From Monosporascus cannonballus (Eukaryota; Ascomycota; Sordariomycetes; Xylariales), in contig QJNS01000704.1 of assembly GCA_004154925.1 (NCBI GenBank), forward strand, positions 62,001 through 126,000: DNA of 64,000 nt, written 5' to 3'. Shown piece after piece: positions 36,581 to 48,397 of the stretch (the stretch's first letter is position 1; each line of letters opens with the position of its first letter). The notes below the pieces were generated by a model, which was not told the origin of the DNA, did no database searches, and was given only the letters and a program-made list of their open reading frames with translations. A program made the position numbers and the translations under genes.

Positions 36581-38281
36581 ATGGACGTTCTAGACAACGG
36601 TTGGACAGTCGTGTCAGCTGCAGTTGCCGAACCCAAGACCGTCACGGAACCCATGCAGGATCGCATAGTACGCGTGACGGCGGATTTGCAGGTGTTGTTA
36701 GAATTCTACAACATTGATAGCTCACCTTTGCAATACGACCGGCTAGAGGCGTTCTACGATGAAGAACTTGCGGATCTCGGCCGACAGCCATTCGAGTCGT
36801 ACTCGCAAGACGAGAAAGTAGACTATCTGCTACTTAAAAATTATCTAAAGCGGGCGGAGGGAAGGTTGGCGCACGACCGGGCCCGAGATAAGGAGTTCGA
36901 GGCTTTTGTCGAGCCTTTCGCGGCGCCCATCAGAGAATGGCTCGGGAAGCGGCAGCGTGTCGACGAGATCGACCCGAAGACCATAGCAGACAGCTTCAAT
37001 GAGACAGTGAAGATTATTTCACAGTCGCGGGAGCACATTGATAAGAATGCGGCCCAATACTCGAAAGTCACGGGTTACCGGGCCGCGCGCACGGTAACCA
37101 GTCTTCGTGCCAATCTCGACAGCCTCTTCGTCTTCTACAAAGGCTATGACCCCTGGTTTGACTGGTGGGTATCGGAGCCGTACTCGCGCCTTGAAAATGC
37201 GCTCGCGGGCATCGCAGACTATATCCGCGAGAGGATAGTCGGCATAAAGCCGGGTGACGAAGAAACCATAGTTGGAGAGCCCATCGGCCGGGATGGCCTG
37301 CTAACCGACCTGGAGGCCGAGATGATACCCTACACCCCAGAGGAGCTCATCAAAATCGGCGAAGCGGAATACGCATGGTGCGAGGCCGAGATGGTGAAGG
37401 CCTCTCAAGAACTCGGCTTTGGTAAAGTCTGGCGAGATGCTCTCGAGCACGTGAAGAATCTTTATGAACCTCCCGGCTCCCAGCCCACATTCATCAAGTC
37501 ACTAGTTGACCAGGGAGCCGCGTACGTTAAGCAGTATGGCCTGGTAACGGTTCCTCCGCTTGCCGAGGAAGGGATCCGGATGTACATGATGAGCCCGGCG
37601 CGCCAGAAGGTCAACCCCTTCTTCCTGGGCGGGACCTATCTCCAGGTCTCTTTTCCGACGGCGGAGATGCACCACGAGGACAAACTCATGTCACTGCGCG
37701 GCAACAACCGACACTTCAGCAAGGCCACCGCATTCCACGAGATGATCCCGGGGCACCACCTGCAGCTCCACATTGGCGAGCGGATCCGGCCGTACCGCCG
37801 CCTCTTCACAACGCCTTTCTTCGTCGAGGGCTGGGCTCTGTACTGGGAGATGATCTTCTGGAACCGGGGGGACTTCTTCACGAGCCCGGAAGATAGGATC
37901 GGGGCTCTCTTTTGGCGCATGCATCGTTGTGCGCGCATCATATTTTCGCTGAAATTCCATCTTGGCCAGATGAACGCGGAGGAGTGTATAGATTTGCTCG
38001 TCAATATGGTCGGTCACGAGCGGGCAACGGCCGAAGGAGAAGTCAGACGAAGTTTCAACGGGGACTATTCGCCCCTGTACCAGGCGGGGTATATGCTCGG
38101 CGCTCTGCAGCTGATGAAACTGCGCGAGGAGGCTCTTGGGGATATGAGCGAGAGAGAGTTCCATGACGCGGTATTAGCTGCTAATGAGATGCCGATCGAG
38201 ATGTTGAGGGCGTTGCTTCTGAACAGGGAACTGCAGAGAGATTTCAAGTCCGAGTGGAGGTTTTACAACGGCCAATCGTAA
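36581..38281 (+). CDS. DUF885-family metallopeptidase-like protein
   Basis: A single uninterrupted exon of 566 aa. The key motif is FHEMIPGHHLQ (His386, Glu387, His392/His393), the HExxxGHH zinc-binding pattern typical of DUF885. A downstream EGWALYWE probably supplies a further acidic ligand. The helical N-terminal region carries typical family text such as YLLLKNYL. There is no signal peptide, so it is probably cytosolic. The family is common in bacteria and also found in fungi, and a peptidase role is inferred from the zinc motif. The gene has no introns, unlike most neighbours, which is not enough to claim transfer. Confidence 0.88.
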   Translation: MDVLDNGWTVVSAAVAEPKTVTEPMQDRIVRVTADLQVLLEFYNIDSSPLQYDRLEAFYDEELADLGRQPFESYSQDEKVDYLLLKNYLKRAEGRLAHDRARDKEFEAFVEPFAAPIREWLGKRQRVDEIDPKTIADSFNETVKIISQSREHIDKNAAQYSKVTGYRAARTVTSLRANLDSLFVFYKGYDPWFDWWVSEPYSRLENALAGIADYIRERIVGIKPGDEETIVGEPIGRDGLLTDLEAEMIPYTPEELIKIGEAEYAWCEAEMVKASQELGFGKVWRDALEHVKNLYEPPGSQPTFIKSLVDQGAAYVKQYGLVTVPPLAEEGIRMYMMSPARQKVNPFFLGGTYLQVSFPTAEMHHEDKLMSLRGNNRHFSKATAFHEMIPGHHLQLHIGERIRPYRRLFTTPFFVEGWALYWEMIFWNRGDFFTSPEDRIGALFWRMHRCARIIFSLKFHLGQMNAEECIDLLVNMVGHERATAEGEVRRSFNGDYSPLYQAGYMLGALQLMKLREEALGDMSEREFHDAVLAANEMPIEMLRALLLNRELQRDFKSEWRFYNGQS

Positions 38282-39929
38282 ATGGTAATGCGACGCTCTG
38301 TCTATACGTGAACCTCTTAATTACTAGGATTGCGGAGTCTCTACTGTACATACATCCACATAATAATTACACATCAGATTGACCGGAGGACATTGACATG
38401 CACACCAAAAGTATTGCTGAAAATATAGAGCTTGAGAGTAGCCGGACTCCTTAAGCCCTGTCTTAGGATTAAAAGGGGTGTGTCGGGCCCGTTATTGTTG
38501 GACTCACGCAGAAGAAAAGTAGAAGAGACGAATTCCATGATTCCTCAAAATCCATATTTCAAACACAAAAGAGCAGCGGATATGTCGATGAGTGTGTTAT
38601 AACTATTTTCTGGACTCCTGCATTGACACTACTGGACAGTGCCGACTTTTCGCCCATTCGATTCGGGCTCGACCTCGATACTAGGAGAATCGGACTGCAC
38701 ATCTAGTATTCATGAGGCCCCCACCAAACAACTGCGTCCCCTGTACGACAAACCAGACTGTAAGATCCAAGAATAACTGCCAAACACGTTAGAAGGCATC
38801 TGGGAGTAACCTGTATGAGGGGACTATTTTATCTAAGAAGAAAGTGTACTGCGAAATGCTCCGCCAGTTCAATAGCGATCCGATGCCGAGTCCCTCGGAG
38901 AGGAACATAGCGCCGCCAAGGCCGGACGAAGGTCGTCCTCCCACGAGGCCAGGCGGGCTAACTGGACGTTGGTCCCGAACCTACGGTGCATAGGGCTATG
39001 ACAGCGCCCCCTACCATCAATGGCGCAAGGCTCGGTGTAGGAATATCATTCCCTCGTGTCATCCATCGTATACTCGACGATCCCCTGACCATGTATGCGA
39101 TCCTCCTGACCACGCCTACGTAATCGGCCCACGGATGGTGGAGGCACGCCAGACTGGGACTTCACACACCTACGTGCTCGCACGACGCCTAGAGGCGATA
39201 CTCCAGCCGGGGCTCCGCGTGAGCGTGTCCCAACGCCATGGGCGCTCTCCCAAGGCCCCGAGGCGCCACGTGGGACGTGGTAGGTAGGTAGGTAGGTAGC
39301 ACAGTGCTACCGGGGCCGCCTCGGACCAATGTTTCCGTCCCGTCACATGCGCGCAACTATCTATCATAGAAAGTCCTGTGATACCGACGCGTGGCTAGCT
39401 AGCCGTCCAACGGCTGACCGTCCAGGCACGAGCGCACACCTACGTACAAGGATGGCCGGGATTGTCGAATCTGCCACCACCCGCTTTGCTTCTTACTCTC
39501 GGACCCAAGCTCTCATGCCTTCTGTAGAATAGGAGATGAATCTGGGAAGGCCCCAGAAGGCGGGATCTCGTCTATCCACACCTGTTAGTTCTAAAAGCTT
39601 ACAACTGCCTATTTCGCTTTTGATAAAGAGATAGGACTGACTTAAGTCTCGACCTATCTGTGGTGAACTAGGTGTCCACGTCAGAGGACCGAAAAGTAAG
39701 CCTATCGCATCCAGACGTAAATAAATGCATGCGTATTTGGGTATCGATGCTACCGCCCTATTTATTACATTATGTCCGAGCGCCGTTCACCCTGTTCCCA
39801 TAACGCCCCCGCCCGTAAACAATACTTTCACTCGTTCGATATATGCACAGCGCCACGGTAACCTCGAACATCTGCCTCCATGACCCCCGTGCTTCCGCAA
39901 GGAAAACACACCAAATCACAACTCATCCT
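38282..39929. other. Intergenic, convergent 3' ends
   Basis: This stretch lies between the DUF885 gene and the Dug2-type gene. It holds a (TAGG) microsatellite at 39281-39299. No gene was recognised. Confidence 0.45.
39281..39299 (+). repeat. (TAGG)n microsatellite
   Basis: Almost five perfect TAGG units in a GC-rich intergenic stretch. Confidence 0.85.
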
Positions 39930-42796
39930 CTACGGCCCCCCGCAGACCTGATCGGCGGAGACCCCGAAGGCCTCAAAGTCATCGAAGCTCCTCATGGGAC
40001 GCGGCTTGGAGGCATCCGGGTCGCGCCACAGCCTCCTGAAGACGAGCTTGAAGATCTCACGGCTCTTGAGCAGATTCTCGACGCGCAGCCGCTCGTTGTC
40101 CAAGTGCGCCGAGTCCGACGCCTGGCCGCAGGGCAGGTGGGCGGCGGGCGCGTCGAACTCCTTCTCCAGGAAGCGGATAGCGGGGATCGATCCGCCCTCC
40201 CGGATGTATAGCGGCTTCGTGAGCTTCGGCTTCGACGGCGACGACGACAGCGATGATGTCGTCGTTGTCCGGCTCCCCTGGTGGCCATTCGTGGCGCTGC
40301 CGTCCTGGGAGGGCGGAGCCAAGGAGGACGGAGCCGACAAGGAGGGGGAGGAGAACAGCGGCGCCCACACCTGCACGATGGCATCCTCAAGCGTGCGGAA
40401 GATGTAGTTGTCAGGGTCGCCCAGCCAGGGCTCCGCCTTGTTGTCAATCCGGACCGTCAGCCTGTTGTCCGAGCCCAGGCTCTCGAACTCCTTCTGGATG
40501 AAGCTCGTCAGCGAGTCCGTGACGTCCTCGACCTCCTGCCCGGGCACCAGGCGGACGCTGATCTTGGCGCTGGCGTGACTACTAATGAGACTGCCGTCCG
40601 AGCCGCTCACGGTGACGTTATGGTGCGTGAGGTTAGGCTCGCGCCAGCGCGCCATGAGGTTCCGTTTCAGAGCGTCCCGGGACACGCGCCCCTCGGACTG
40701 TACCATCAGCACCGACAGGATGTCGTCGTACCGCGCCTCCTCTTCGGCCGTCATGGGCGGGATGCCGTCATAGAAGCCGGGAAGCATAATGCGATTCTTC
40801 GGGCCTTTCAGCTTCGTGAGGACCGTCATGAGGTCCGACATGGGCTCATTGACCATATAGGACCCGTCGACCCCAGAGTGGAGGTCAGGATTCTTGGACT
40901 CCACGCAAACGGTAGCGTGCATAACGCCTCTCAGACCGTATGTCAAGCAAGGGGTGGCATCGTTGAGCCAGTAACTGTTCGCAAGGAGAATGTAGTCGAT
41001 GTGACCGATGCGCTCTTTGTACTTACGGACTGTCTCCCTGAACCCACTGGATCCGGACTCCTCTTGGCCCTCGATTAGAAACACGACGTCCGAGTCTAGC
41101 AACTTGGCCTGCTTCAGGTCCGTGACGGCGTAGAGCGCTGCCATAATAGGCCCCTTATTATCGCTAACGCCACGCCCGTACAGGTACCCATTGGTTCCCT
41201 TGAGCTGGAAGGGATTCGAGACCCATTTGCCGTTCCTGGTATCTGCGGGAACCACATCGTAATGACCATAGAACATGATTCTCTTCCGCTTTTCAGCTGG
41301 CTCGGCTTTTCCGCTGAATTTGGCGTAGACAACTGGGTGATGGACCTTGCCTTCTGCACTCAGCAATTCCGCCTCTCCCCCCAGTTTCTTGAATAGAGTG
41401 CGAAGGAAACTGGCGCCTCTTCGGCAGTCCTCCGCATACTCGGGTAAAGAGGAGACCGTCTTGAATGAGACGAATTCGCGGAGGGATGTGATCATCATGT
41501 CTTCGTCTTGCTCGTGAGAGGGCTTATCTGCAAATTTTTGGCTTTGGAGCAGCCACACATGGACACTGTTGTCGTTGGCTCCCGTAATGTAGAGCTGATT
41601 ACCATTGAACGTCGCAAGCGCTGATGCTAGGATCTTGCCGTTGTGCGCATTCCAGTGGGTTAGACACTGGTACTTCTGGCTGACATTTTGAGACGAGTCG
41701 TTTCGGTAACCGCCATAATGTGCAGTGCTGTGTTTCTGCGCAACGTCAGCATCTCGACTGCTTCCACGTCCACCGGGTTGGAGTTACTTACGCTAGCCGT
41801 ACCATTAGCAGCAGCACTCCAGAGGTAACCCCATCCCATTTGCAAGGTCCAGATATCACCCTCATGCGCCTTGATGGAGCGCAGCTTCTGCTTGGTGTCG
41901 AGGTCCCACAACTCGAAGATGCCGTTCTGTCTCCCGCTGTAGAGGAAGGATCCGTCGACTACAAGTGACAAAACGGATACAGCGTCGTCTTCGCCGAGAG
42001 TCATGATCTCGTCCAGCCCCGTCTCGATGCCGTCCGGCCTAACCTCGTTCCCGCCAAGCTTCCATGCCTTGATAGTCCCATCTCCACCACCAGACATCAA
42101 GACATCCTCGTCGGCGTCCGCAAATTGCGTGACGCCCCTGGCCATGATCATGCAGTATACGAAGCCATAATGGGCGTACATCCAGGTCGCCCTCCGGCTG
42201 GTTTCGAGCACGTGTTCGGACCGCGGTATTAGATCGAAGCGCTCGTCGGTGTGTCGCGGTGTGCTTACGCCGCCTACGGCTCTCGAGTCGAAGAAGCGGT
42301 GATTTCTGCGGTCGGGGTGGTTTGCAGAGTCGTGTGATACATGGCAATGCTCGTCCTTCAGGCCGACCCATTGTATAGAGGTGTTCTGGGCGCCGTAATA
42401 AACCGTCTCGTGCTGCGGCGAGTACGCAACTGAGAATATGTCGCCGATGCTGTCGGTGATGCTATATATCTCGTAGAGTCTGTGCATGGTACGGGGACAC
42501 CATATGTTCACAATGGGGTCGCTCGCTGCTGTCGAGAACAACATGGTCTGGTCTTCAGACAATGCCAGGCAGAGGACACTGCGCTTGTGGGCCTGAACAC
42601 GGTGGACTTGCTGATATGTGGCTAACGACCATACGACGATCTCCCCATCTTGGGTTCCTGCGTAGATTTTGTCATTGCCGACGACTAAGGCGATTACCGA
42701 GCTACCATGCTTCAGGTTATGGTGCAGCTGAGGTGTTCTATGCCGAGAACTCTGCAGGATCGGAGATGGAGATATGTTCGTTTTGGGAGCGGACAT
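39930..42796 (-). CDS. DUG2: Dug2-type WD40/M20 peptidase, subunit of the glutathione-degrading Dug complex
   Basis: Two exons, 42796-41792 and 41735-39930, give 936 aa. The 56-bp intron (gtaagt donor, CTGAC branch) joins the frames exactly. The ATG at 42796 starts MSAPKTN. Residues about 40-390 hold WD40 repeats (for example EIVVWSLATYQQV, FELWDLDTKQKL, HVWLLQSQK). The C-terminal half is an M20 metallopeptidase: GHYDVVPAD with His493, GRGVSDNKGP with Asp527, EGQEES with Glu560/Glu561, a dimerisation lid with NPDLHSGV, and the late metal-ligand region GQASDSAHL. In yeast, Dug2 with Dug3 cleaves the gamma-glutamyl bond of glutathione. The WD40-M20 order and total length match Dug2. A Ser/Pro-rich insert (about residues 810-850) interrupts the peptidase domain. 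Confidence 0.93.
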
Positions 42797-45391
42797 GGCG
42801 GGTGCTGTAGAAATGTCAACTGATGATGTCCAACACCATAAACCCCATCCACAACACGGTTTGCGCTCCAAATTTATAAGCAAACTATAGTACAAAATAG
42901 ATGTAAGATATAGGGATATGCCAGCGCTATGAAAATATAGGCGGAGGGTGAGAGTAGGTAATATATAGTGGTGATGGCCAAGAATGTGTTGAAACTTTCA
43001 GGGTCCATGTAGTCTAGTTACTCAAGTTCTGGCTGTTCGGCTGTAATGGTATGACGTGAAGCCTCTGCTTCGGCCAGAGTTGGACATGTATTGGGTAATT
43101 GGTTACAATGTTTAGCGGTAAACGTTTGGGCCGGAAGCCCCTCTCGGAGCCCCTCCCACTTTCGGTAAGGTAGGCGGCGATGGTTCATAACCAACCCCGC
43201 TATTAGGGGTCTTTAGTGCAGTTAGGGGGGCATCTCAGGGGCGTATCTGTCGACGCTGCGGGCGGCAAATCTGGGGAAGCAATATGGGTGTGTAGCCCCT
43301 TCAACTGACCGGTAGACTTGGGGCGAAGAATACAAAATTCCAAGGGATTCTCACAGCAACCTGAATAAGCACGCCCCCGAACATCAACCTCGACCGCTGT
43401 AACCCCAAAACGTGGCTCCCGAAGCTGTCTTTATGTGCATTTCATCGAGTTGGACGGGGGATCGAGTTTCTGCAACTCGACTGAAATGGAAAGCTCCGGA
43501 CATACAAGCAACTGTGCGGAGCCGGCATATTAATAGACCAAAGAGAATCCCGACTTACACTGCAAGTGGCCTAATAGCCCATTCGACATACCATTTCCCG
43601 TGGCACTCTTCCTCTTCGACTCTTCCTCCTTGATTTTTTGGCAGCCCTTGCAGTCGTTCTTGCCTTGCCCGAAATCGAGCTGGAGCTGGATAGCCATGGC
43701 GTGACGACGATTTTTTGGCCCTCTGTCCGTTTGCTCCCCTTTGACGTAAGGCATATGAGAGGCGTAGATATGTGTATGAGGGAAATGGATGATGAGTAAG
43801 GTTTAGGTGCGCTTGGGATTTGCGCTTAGGGTCGCTTTATGCTTTCGATCCATATGACGGCTCAACGTTTGCTGCGCATGGGCTTATCGCGAATGTGAGA
43901 CTGCATTGGACGGGGGCTTCACCGCTTACTTGGGGGGTGGATTTCGTCATCCAGCCCATAAGCTATCCTATCTTGCGGTGGGCTTTGGAGTCAGCAAGAG
44001 GGAGAGGCAAGTCTACCACGGCGGCGTATTCTGTGGGTCACCTCACTGGTATTTATATTCATCTTGTAATGCAGTTGGTGAACGCGTAATGTAACAAGTC
44101 TCGGACTGGGGCGCCAGCATACGAAGAATTCACTGGATGCCTTTCCCCCAAGACGGGAAGATGCATGAGAATATCCGGGGAGGGAAATTCAACAAGTCAA
44201 GGGCGTGGACGAAGCTCCTAGATAATCCAAATTGCGTTGTCGGATAGGTACATAGTCAGGTGGCTTTGGTTCTTCTTGTGCAGCCTCGCGAGACTTGTCT
44301 CTCTTCCGTCTTCGGTAGGTGGATACGGATACAAACCTCAGGTGTTTTAATACGGCTTCAGCCACGTCTGTATCCGACGGATTGTCTAGGAAACTCCCGA
44401 CAAGTCCTGGTCGGATCATGTTTTGCCTTGCGGTTTATTGTTTGCGGCTTCCTATCGCAGCTGGAGCAGGAGGCGGCAACTCCGAAGTACGGAAGGGAAA
44501 GTGGGAATGAGCATACACAGACCCTAATCGAGAGCTCTGGGATATGGAAAGGATAGATTGAGGTCATATTCGCAATTCAAACGTTCAATTGCAACTTTCA
44601 GTTTCATGTTTCCGGCACCCCCGAGAACTCACAGTTAACGTTAGCGCTCACCAACGGGTACCCACGTCAGTATCTTGACGTATGCGATATGTGTGTACTG
44701 TAAGGAGATGCTACATGATCTTTATTGGTAGATTGACGATATGTGCCGCAGTAGCCAGCCTTGAAGGTTAATGGCAAACTCATGTTTAGCAACTGCCCAA
44801 GTGATGAAAAAGGAGCCTATAGGCAGGTAAACATCTTTTGACGTCGTGCTGCTTGGAGGGAACCTTTTGCATTGCAGCCCAAAATGGGACGAAGTTGCTA
44901 AGACCCATAATAAGTTCTAGTCTACAAACATAGTGCAGTTCATGGGAATCTAAGCCGATAAGAGACAACATGTCACGCTAGACCTGCTTATCGGGCTTAT
45001 CGGGATCAAGTCAACCAGAAGACAGCGATACGACTTGGCCTGTGCACAAGAATTTTCTCTCAACTTTCTTGGCCCTGTGTATTATTCCATCATCATCGAA
45101 CAGGGTACTACTGACCGGAGCAACATAACATATTTCAAGTGCGCGATCGTCCACCGACTCCCGAACGACAAAACGAGCGGCATAGCCTCGCGGCCCACCG
45201 GAGCCCTGTATTCGCGAAACAGTTTTACGGCCCGTACCGATCTTGGGGGTCCTCGGGGCTTAAAACAGCAGGGAAATAAAAAGGGCACTTCCGGTCGGCG
45301 GACTGCTGAAAACAGACGACCCGGCCTACAGCGGGTTGTTACCTGACCCTCGTCACCTTTTCTTCTCAACTACCAGATATCCGAATCCGAG
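42797..45391. other. Intergenic between divergent DUG2-like and tim17 genes
   Basis: A 2.6-kb interval holding two promoters. Besides the weak small-gene candidate at 43384-43697, a 76-codon frame at 44189-44419 (-) starts with aaaacATGa but has no recognisable domain. No RNA gene was seen. Confidence 0.4.
43384..43697 (-). CDS. Hypothetical small two-exon gene (weak)
   Basis: An ATG at 43697 in a strong fungal start context (CACGCCATGG) opens a frame with CKGCQKIKEEESKRK. A candidate 47-bp intron (43558-43512, gtaagt donor, TATTAAT branch, CACAG acceptor) joins it in phase to 43511-43384, for 88 aa in total. I recognise no family. The splice signals and start context are the only support, and chance is quite possible. 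Confidence 0.22.
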
Positions 45392-46164
45392 ATGGATCAC
45401 GGCCGAGATCCCTGCCCTTGGGTCATCCTGAACGACTTCGGGGGTGCATTTTCTATGGGTGTATGTCCAGCCTCGATGCCTTGCCGCCATTCTCGCTTGC
45501 TCGCCTATGAGACGCATCTTTGCCGGCTGGGCGCTTCGAACTACGAAAGCTGACTTCTGGGCATTAGGCGATCGGTGGTACGATCTGGCACGGTATCAAG
45601 GGATTCCGAAACAGTCCTTATGGCGAGAGGAGGATAGGAGCCGTCACAGCCATCAAGGCGAGAGCTCCAGTATTAGGTGGAAACTTCGGTGTATGGGGTG
45701 GTTTATTTTCAACATTTGACTGCGCGGTGAAAGGGGTCCGCAGGAAGGAAGATCCGTGAGTAACTAATTGCACCTCCTAACGCTTTCCCATCCCACGGCG
45801 GAGACGACCGGTATGGCACGGTGTTACCCCACGCCTTTGTCAAACCATCTCCGGCATCTTCTGTTCTCGATCCGAGGAGGGATGCTGACGGAGTCTTCTA
45901 GATACAACGGCATCATTGCGGGTTTCTTTACCGGTGGTTCTCTAGCTATCCGAGGCGGATACAAGGCGGCGCGGAATGGTGCGATCGGCTGCGCAGTGCT
46001 TATTGCGGTTATCGAAGGTGTTGGTATCGGTTTCCAGAGGATGTTAGCAAGCTCGACGAAACTCGAGGTCCGTATTCCCTTATTCCCGTTTATGTTCCAC
46101 GGCCCAGAGGATGCTAACTACGAAGCAGCTACCGCCGCCGCCGGACAACAAAGCCGTCGCATAG
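45392..46164 (+). CDS. tim17: Mitochondrial inner-membrane import translocase subunit Tim17
   Basis: Four exons: 45392-45460, 45568-45755, 45902-46067 and 46129-46164, giving 152 aa. The protein is a core subunit of the TIM23 complex that imports presequence proteins into mitochondria. It begins [10 protein letters not shown], with the conserved N-terminal acidic/cysteine segment. Then come four glycine-rich membrane helices with diagnostic text: [59 protein letters not shown] and [19 protein letters not shown]. Intron lengths are 107, 146 and 61 bp. The last intron has a weak gtccgt donor but a perfect gctaac branch 11 nt before the chosen acceptor. It gives a C-terminus of TKLE followed by [11 protein letters not shown], similar to other fungal Tim17 tails. 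A second acceptor coincides with the stop codon and would give a longer tail. Confidence 0.95.
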
Positions 46165-46841
46165 GATGCAAAGCGTCCGGACAAGGACGAGACGAAGAAA
46201 CCACCGAAACCACCCTTCTCTGATGCTGACGGTAATCCGGAACCTGTATTTTACTAGGGAAATGACCTGCGGTGCTTGCCTAAACCTGTCCGGATGGTAT
46301 GACAGGCATTTCATGACGTGTATATTAGATGGGTTTCTCAGGGGCGGCGATACCAACATTTTATATCTGAGCGCCGGACCCCTTTCCCGACGGGCTCCAT
46401 ATCCAATAGATTAATGACAGCGACGACAGAGACTGTTCGTACGGAGCCTGGTGCCACTTGGAGCTTGATTCTGTATTATCCTGTTACAGGATTTCAATTA
46501 GGGCATGTATCGAGAGAGGGAGTCCCCATGCCTCATATCAAAGATAGATGCAAATACATGATATATGCGCGGTTTTCAAGAATGTCAGTTTGTCGCGGAC
46601 CAACCGTTTCGTTGCGAGCGTCCAAGATCCAACCTTCGCCCTCGGCCAGCACAACAATACCCATCCCGAGAAGCTGGGCGCACCCTTACCGGAAGACTTT
46701 ACCACACGACTAACGTAACCTAAAGCGAGACATAACAGGTCTTCACATTTACGTCCCATATCTATCACATCCCATCCAGCCTCCGACTAATCGGACTTTA
46801 ACGCCCCTAACCACTATGATATTCTTCCCCACCCAACCCCA
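46165..46841. other. Intergenic, convergent 3' ends of tim17 and asparaginase genes
   Basis: The first part (46165-46257) stays open in the tim17 frame after the TAG and could be an alternative last exon. The remainder shows no gene. Confidence 0.45.
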
Positions 46842-48397
46842 TCATTCATCACGCCATATCTTAAACCTTGCCACGCCGCCGTCGTCGATCCACGCGCGGA
46901 ACATGCCCGACGAGTTATGGTCTTGCAGGACCACGGCGCGGGCCTCGACAACGATGCCGCCGCACGCCGCGTCCCGCGCGACCACGGTTTCGATGCCGAT
47001 CATGCCGCCCTCGCCCTCGCCCTCGCCGGTGCGGCCCCAACGCTCGCCGGCGCTGCGCTGCAGCTCGCCCCCCGGCCCCGCGACGCGCGATAGCGCCTGC
47101 GCCGCCGACAGCCCCGGCGACCAGCGCGCCATCGCCGCCACCGTGCGTGCCGCCGCGAGCCGCAGGAACGAGTCCCCGTTGCCAGTCCCCGAGACGGCGG
47201 CCGCTCGTGTCGTCGTGATTAGCGGGGGTCGCCCGTCGCAGTCCTGTCGCAGCGCGACCGGCGCGTAGAGCAACGGCGTGGGGAGGCAGTCGGCGAGGAA
47301 CGAGCGCAGGCCGCTGGACAGCTCGATGGTCGGCCCGGATGTGTAGTTGCCGAGATAGTCCCTCGCGCCCTGCCAGCTGTTCGAAGGCCACTGCTGCCGC
47401 CGATGATGTGGTGGCGGTGGTGGTGGCGCATTGTCATCGTCAACCCACTCCTCGGCCCAGAACCCCGCGCCCACGACGGGCGTGTCGCCGATGCGGCCCG
47501 TCAGCTTGTTCGTCATGCCGCCCGTGCTGGTCGCGACGCACAGGACGCCGTCCTCGTCGAGCGCGACCGCGCCCACGGTGCCCTGCGGCAGGAACTCGGC
47601 GGCGCTCCAGCTCGCGGTGGCCGCCTTGCCGCTCCTCTCGCGCTCCAGGGCCCGGACGTGCTCGTCCCACCGCCTCTGTGTGAAGAAGTACCCGGGATCG
47701 ACGAGCTCGAGGCCGTACTTGCGCGCGAGCGCCTCGGCCGTCGGCCCGTGGATCAGGGTGTGGCCCTGCGCGGAGGGGACGTCCAGCCCCTCGCCCTCGC
47801 CCTCCTGGCCTTCACCCCCGGCTTCTTCCGCGGTGTCGGCATTGCTCCCGCCCCCGAGGTCCGCGTCCCCGTGCTCGAGCACGGCCCGCGCCAGCTGGAT
47901 CGGGTGCTTGACGCGCCGCAGCCCCATGACGCCGACGCCGCGCTTCGCGTGGCTCGAGGGCCGTGACACCATCACGCTTGCTTCGAGCTCGTTGATGCCG
48001 TCGCGTGTGAAGACGGCGCCGTGCCCCGCGTTGAACAGCGGGTCGTTCTCGAGGAGGGTCACCGCGTACGTCGCGACGTCGAGGGCGGCGGGGTATCTTC
48101 TCCCCGTTGGGGAATAGGGGGGCTGTGAAGCGAGAGGGGTTCGCATGTATGTGTCCGTTTTCGAGACCTAGTTGTCGGGTCTCAGCTGTCAGTTCGCGGA
48201 TACCGACCGACCCGTGTCACCTGAGCGTCGTACATCGGATAGATGGACGCACATACGATCGTGAGAAGCGCCTCCCGGTACGCCGCGTACGTCTTCGCCG
48301 GCATCTTATCCCGGGGCGGGATGTTGCCCGCCCCGCCGTGGATGATGAGGCGAGGCGCGAATTTCGGGCCCGAGGGCACGGGGATTTTATACTCCAT
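46842..48397 (-). CDS. Threonine-type (plant-type) L-asparaginase / isoaspartyl peptidase family
   Basis: Two exons, 48397-48257 and 48167-46842, give 488 aa. The 89-bp intron has a gtatgt donor and a CTGAC branch. The enzyme is an Ntn-hydrolase that autocleaves before its catalytic threonine and hydrolyses asparagine or isoaspartyl peptides. PRLIIHGGAGNI opens the fold, ENDPLFNAGHGAVFTRDG is the conserved alpha-chain segment, and QGTVGAVALD places the nucleophile at Thr244. STGGMTNKLTGRIGDTPVVGAG is the substrate-binding loop region. Acidic Gly/Glu-rich and proline/His-rich inserts make it longer than the 300-350 aa of bacterial and plant enzymes, as in other fungal members. The gene is very GC-rich, which creates long antisense frames. 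No signal peptide is seen. Confidence 0.93.

Noticed and set aside
36581..38281. Horizontal acquisition of the DUF885 gene from bacteria
   Set aside because: Lack of introns alone is weak evidence. Codon use is not obviously different from neighbours, and fungal DUF885 genes are known.
40281..41078. A 265-codon plus-strand frame
   Set aside because: It is antisense to the M20 domain of the Dug2-type gene, with Arg/Asp-rich composition produced by GC-rich codons and no motif.
47403..48117. Long plus-strand frames of 187 and 228 codons
   Set aside because: They are antisense to the GC-rich asparaginase gene. Ser/Pro/Arg-rich composition and lack of domains mark them as shadows.
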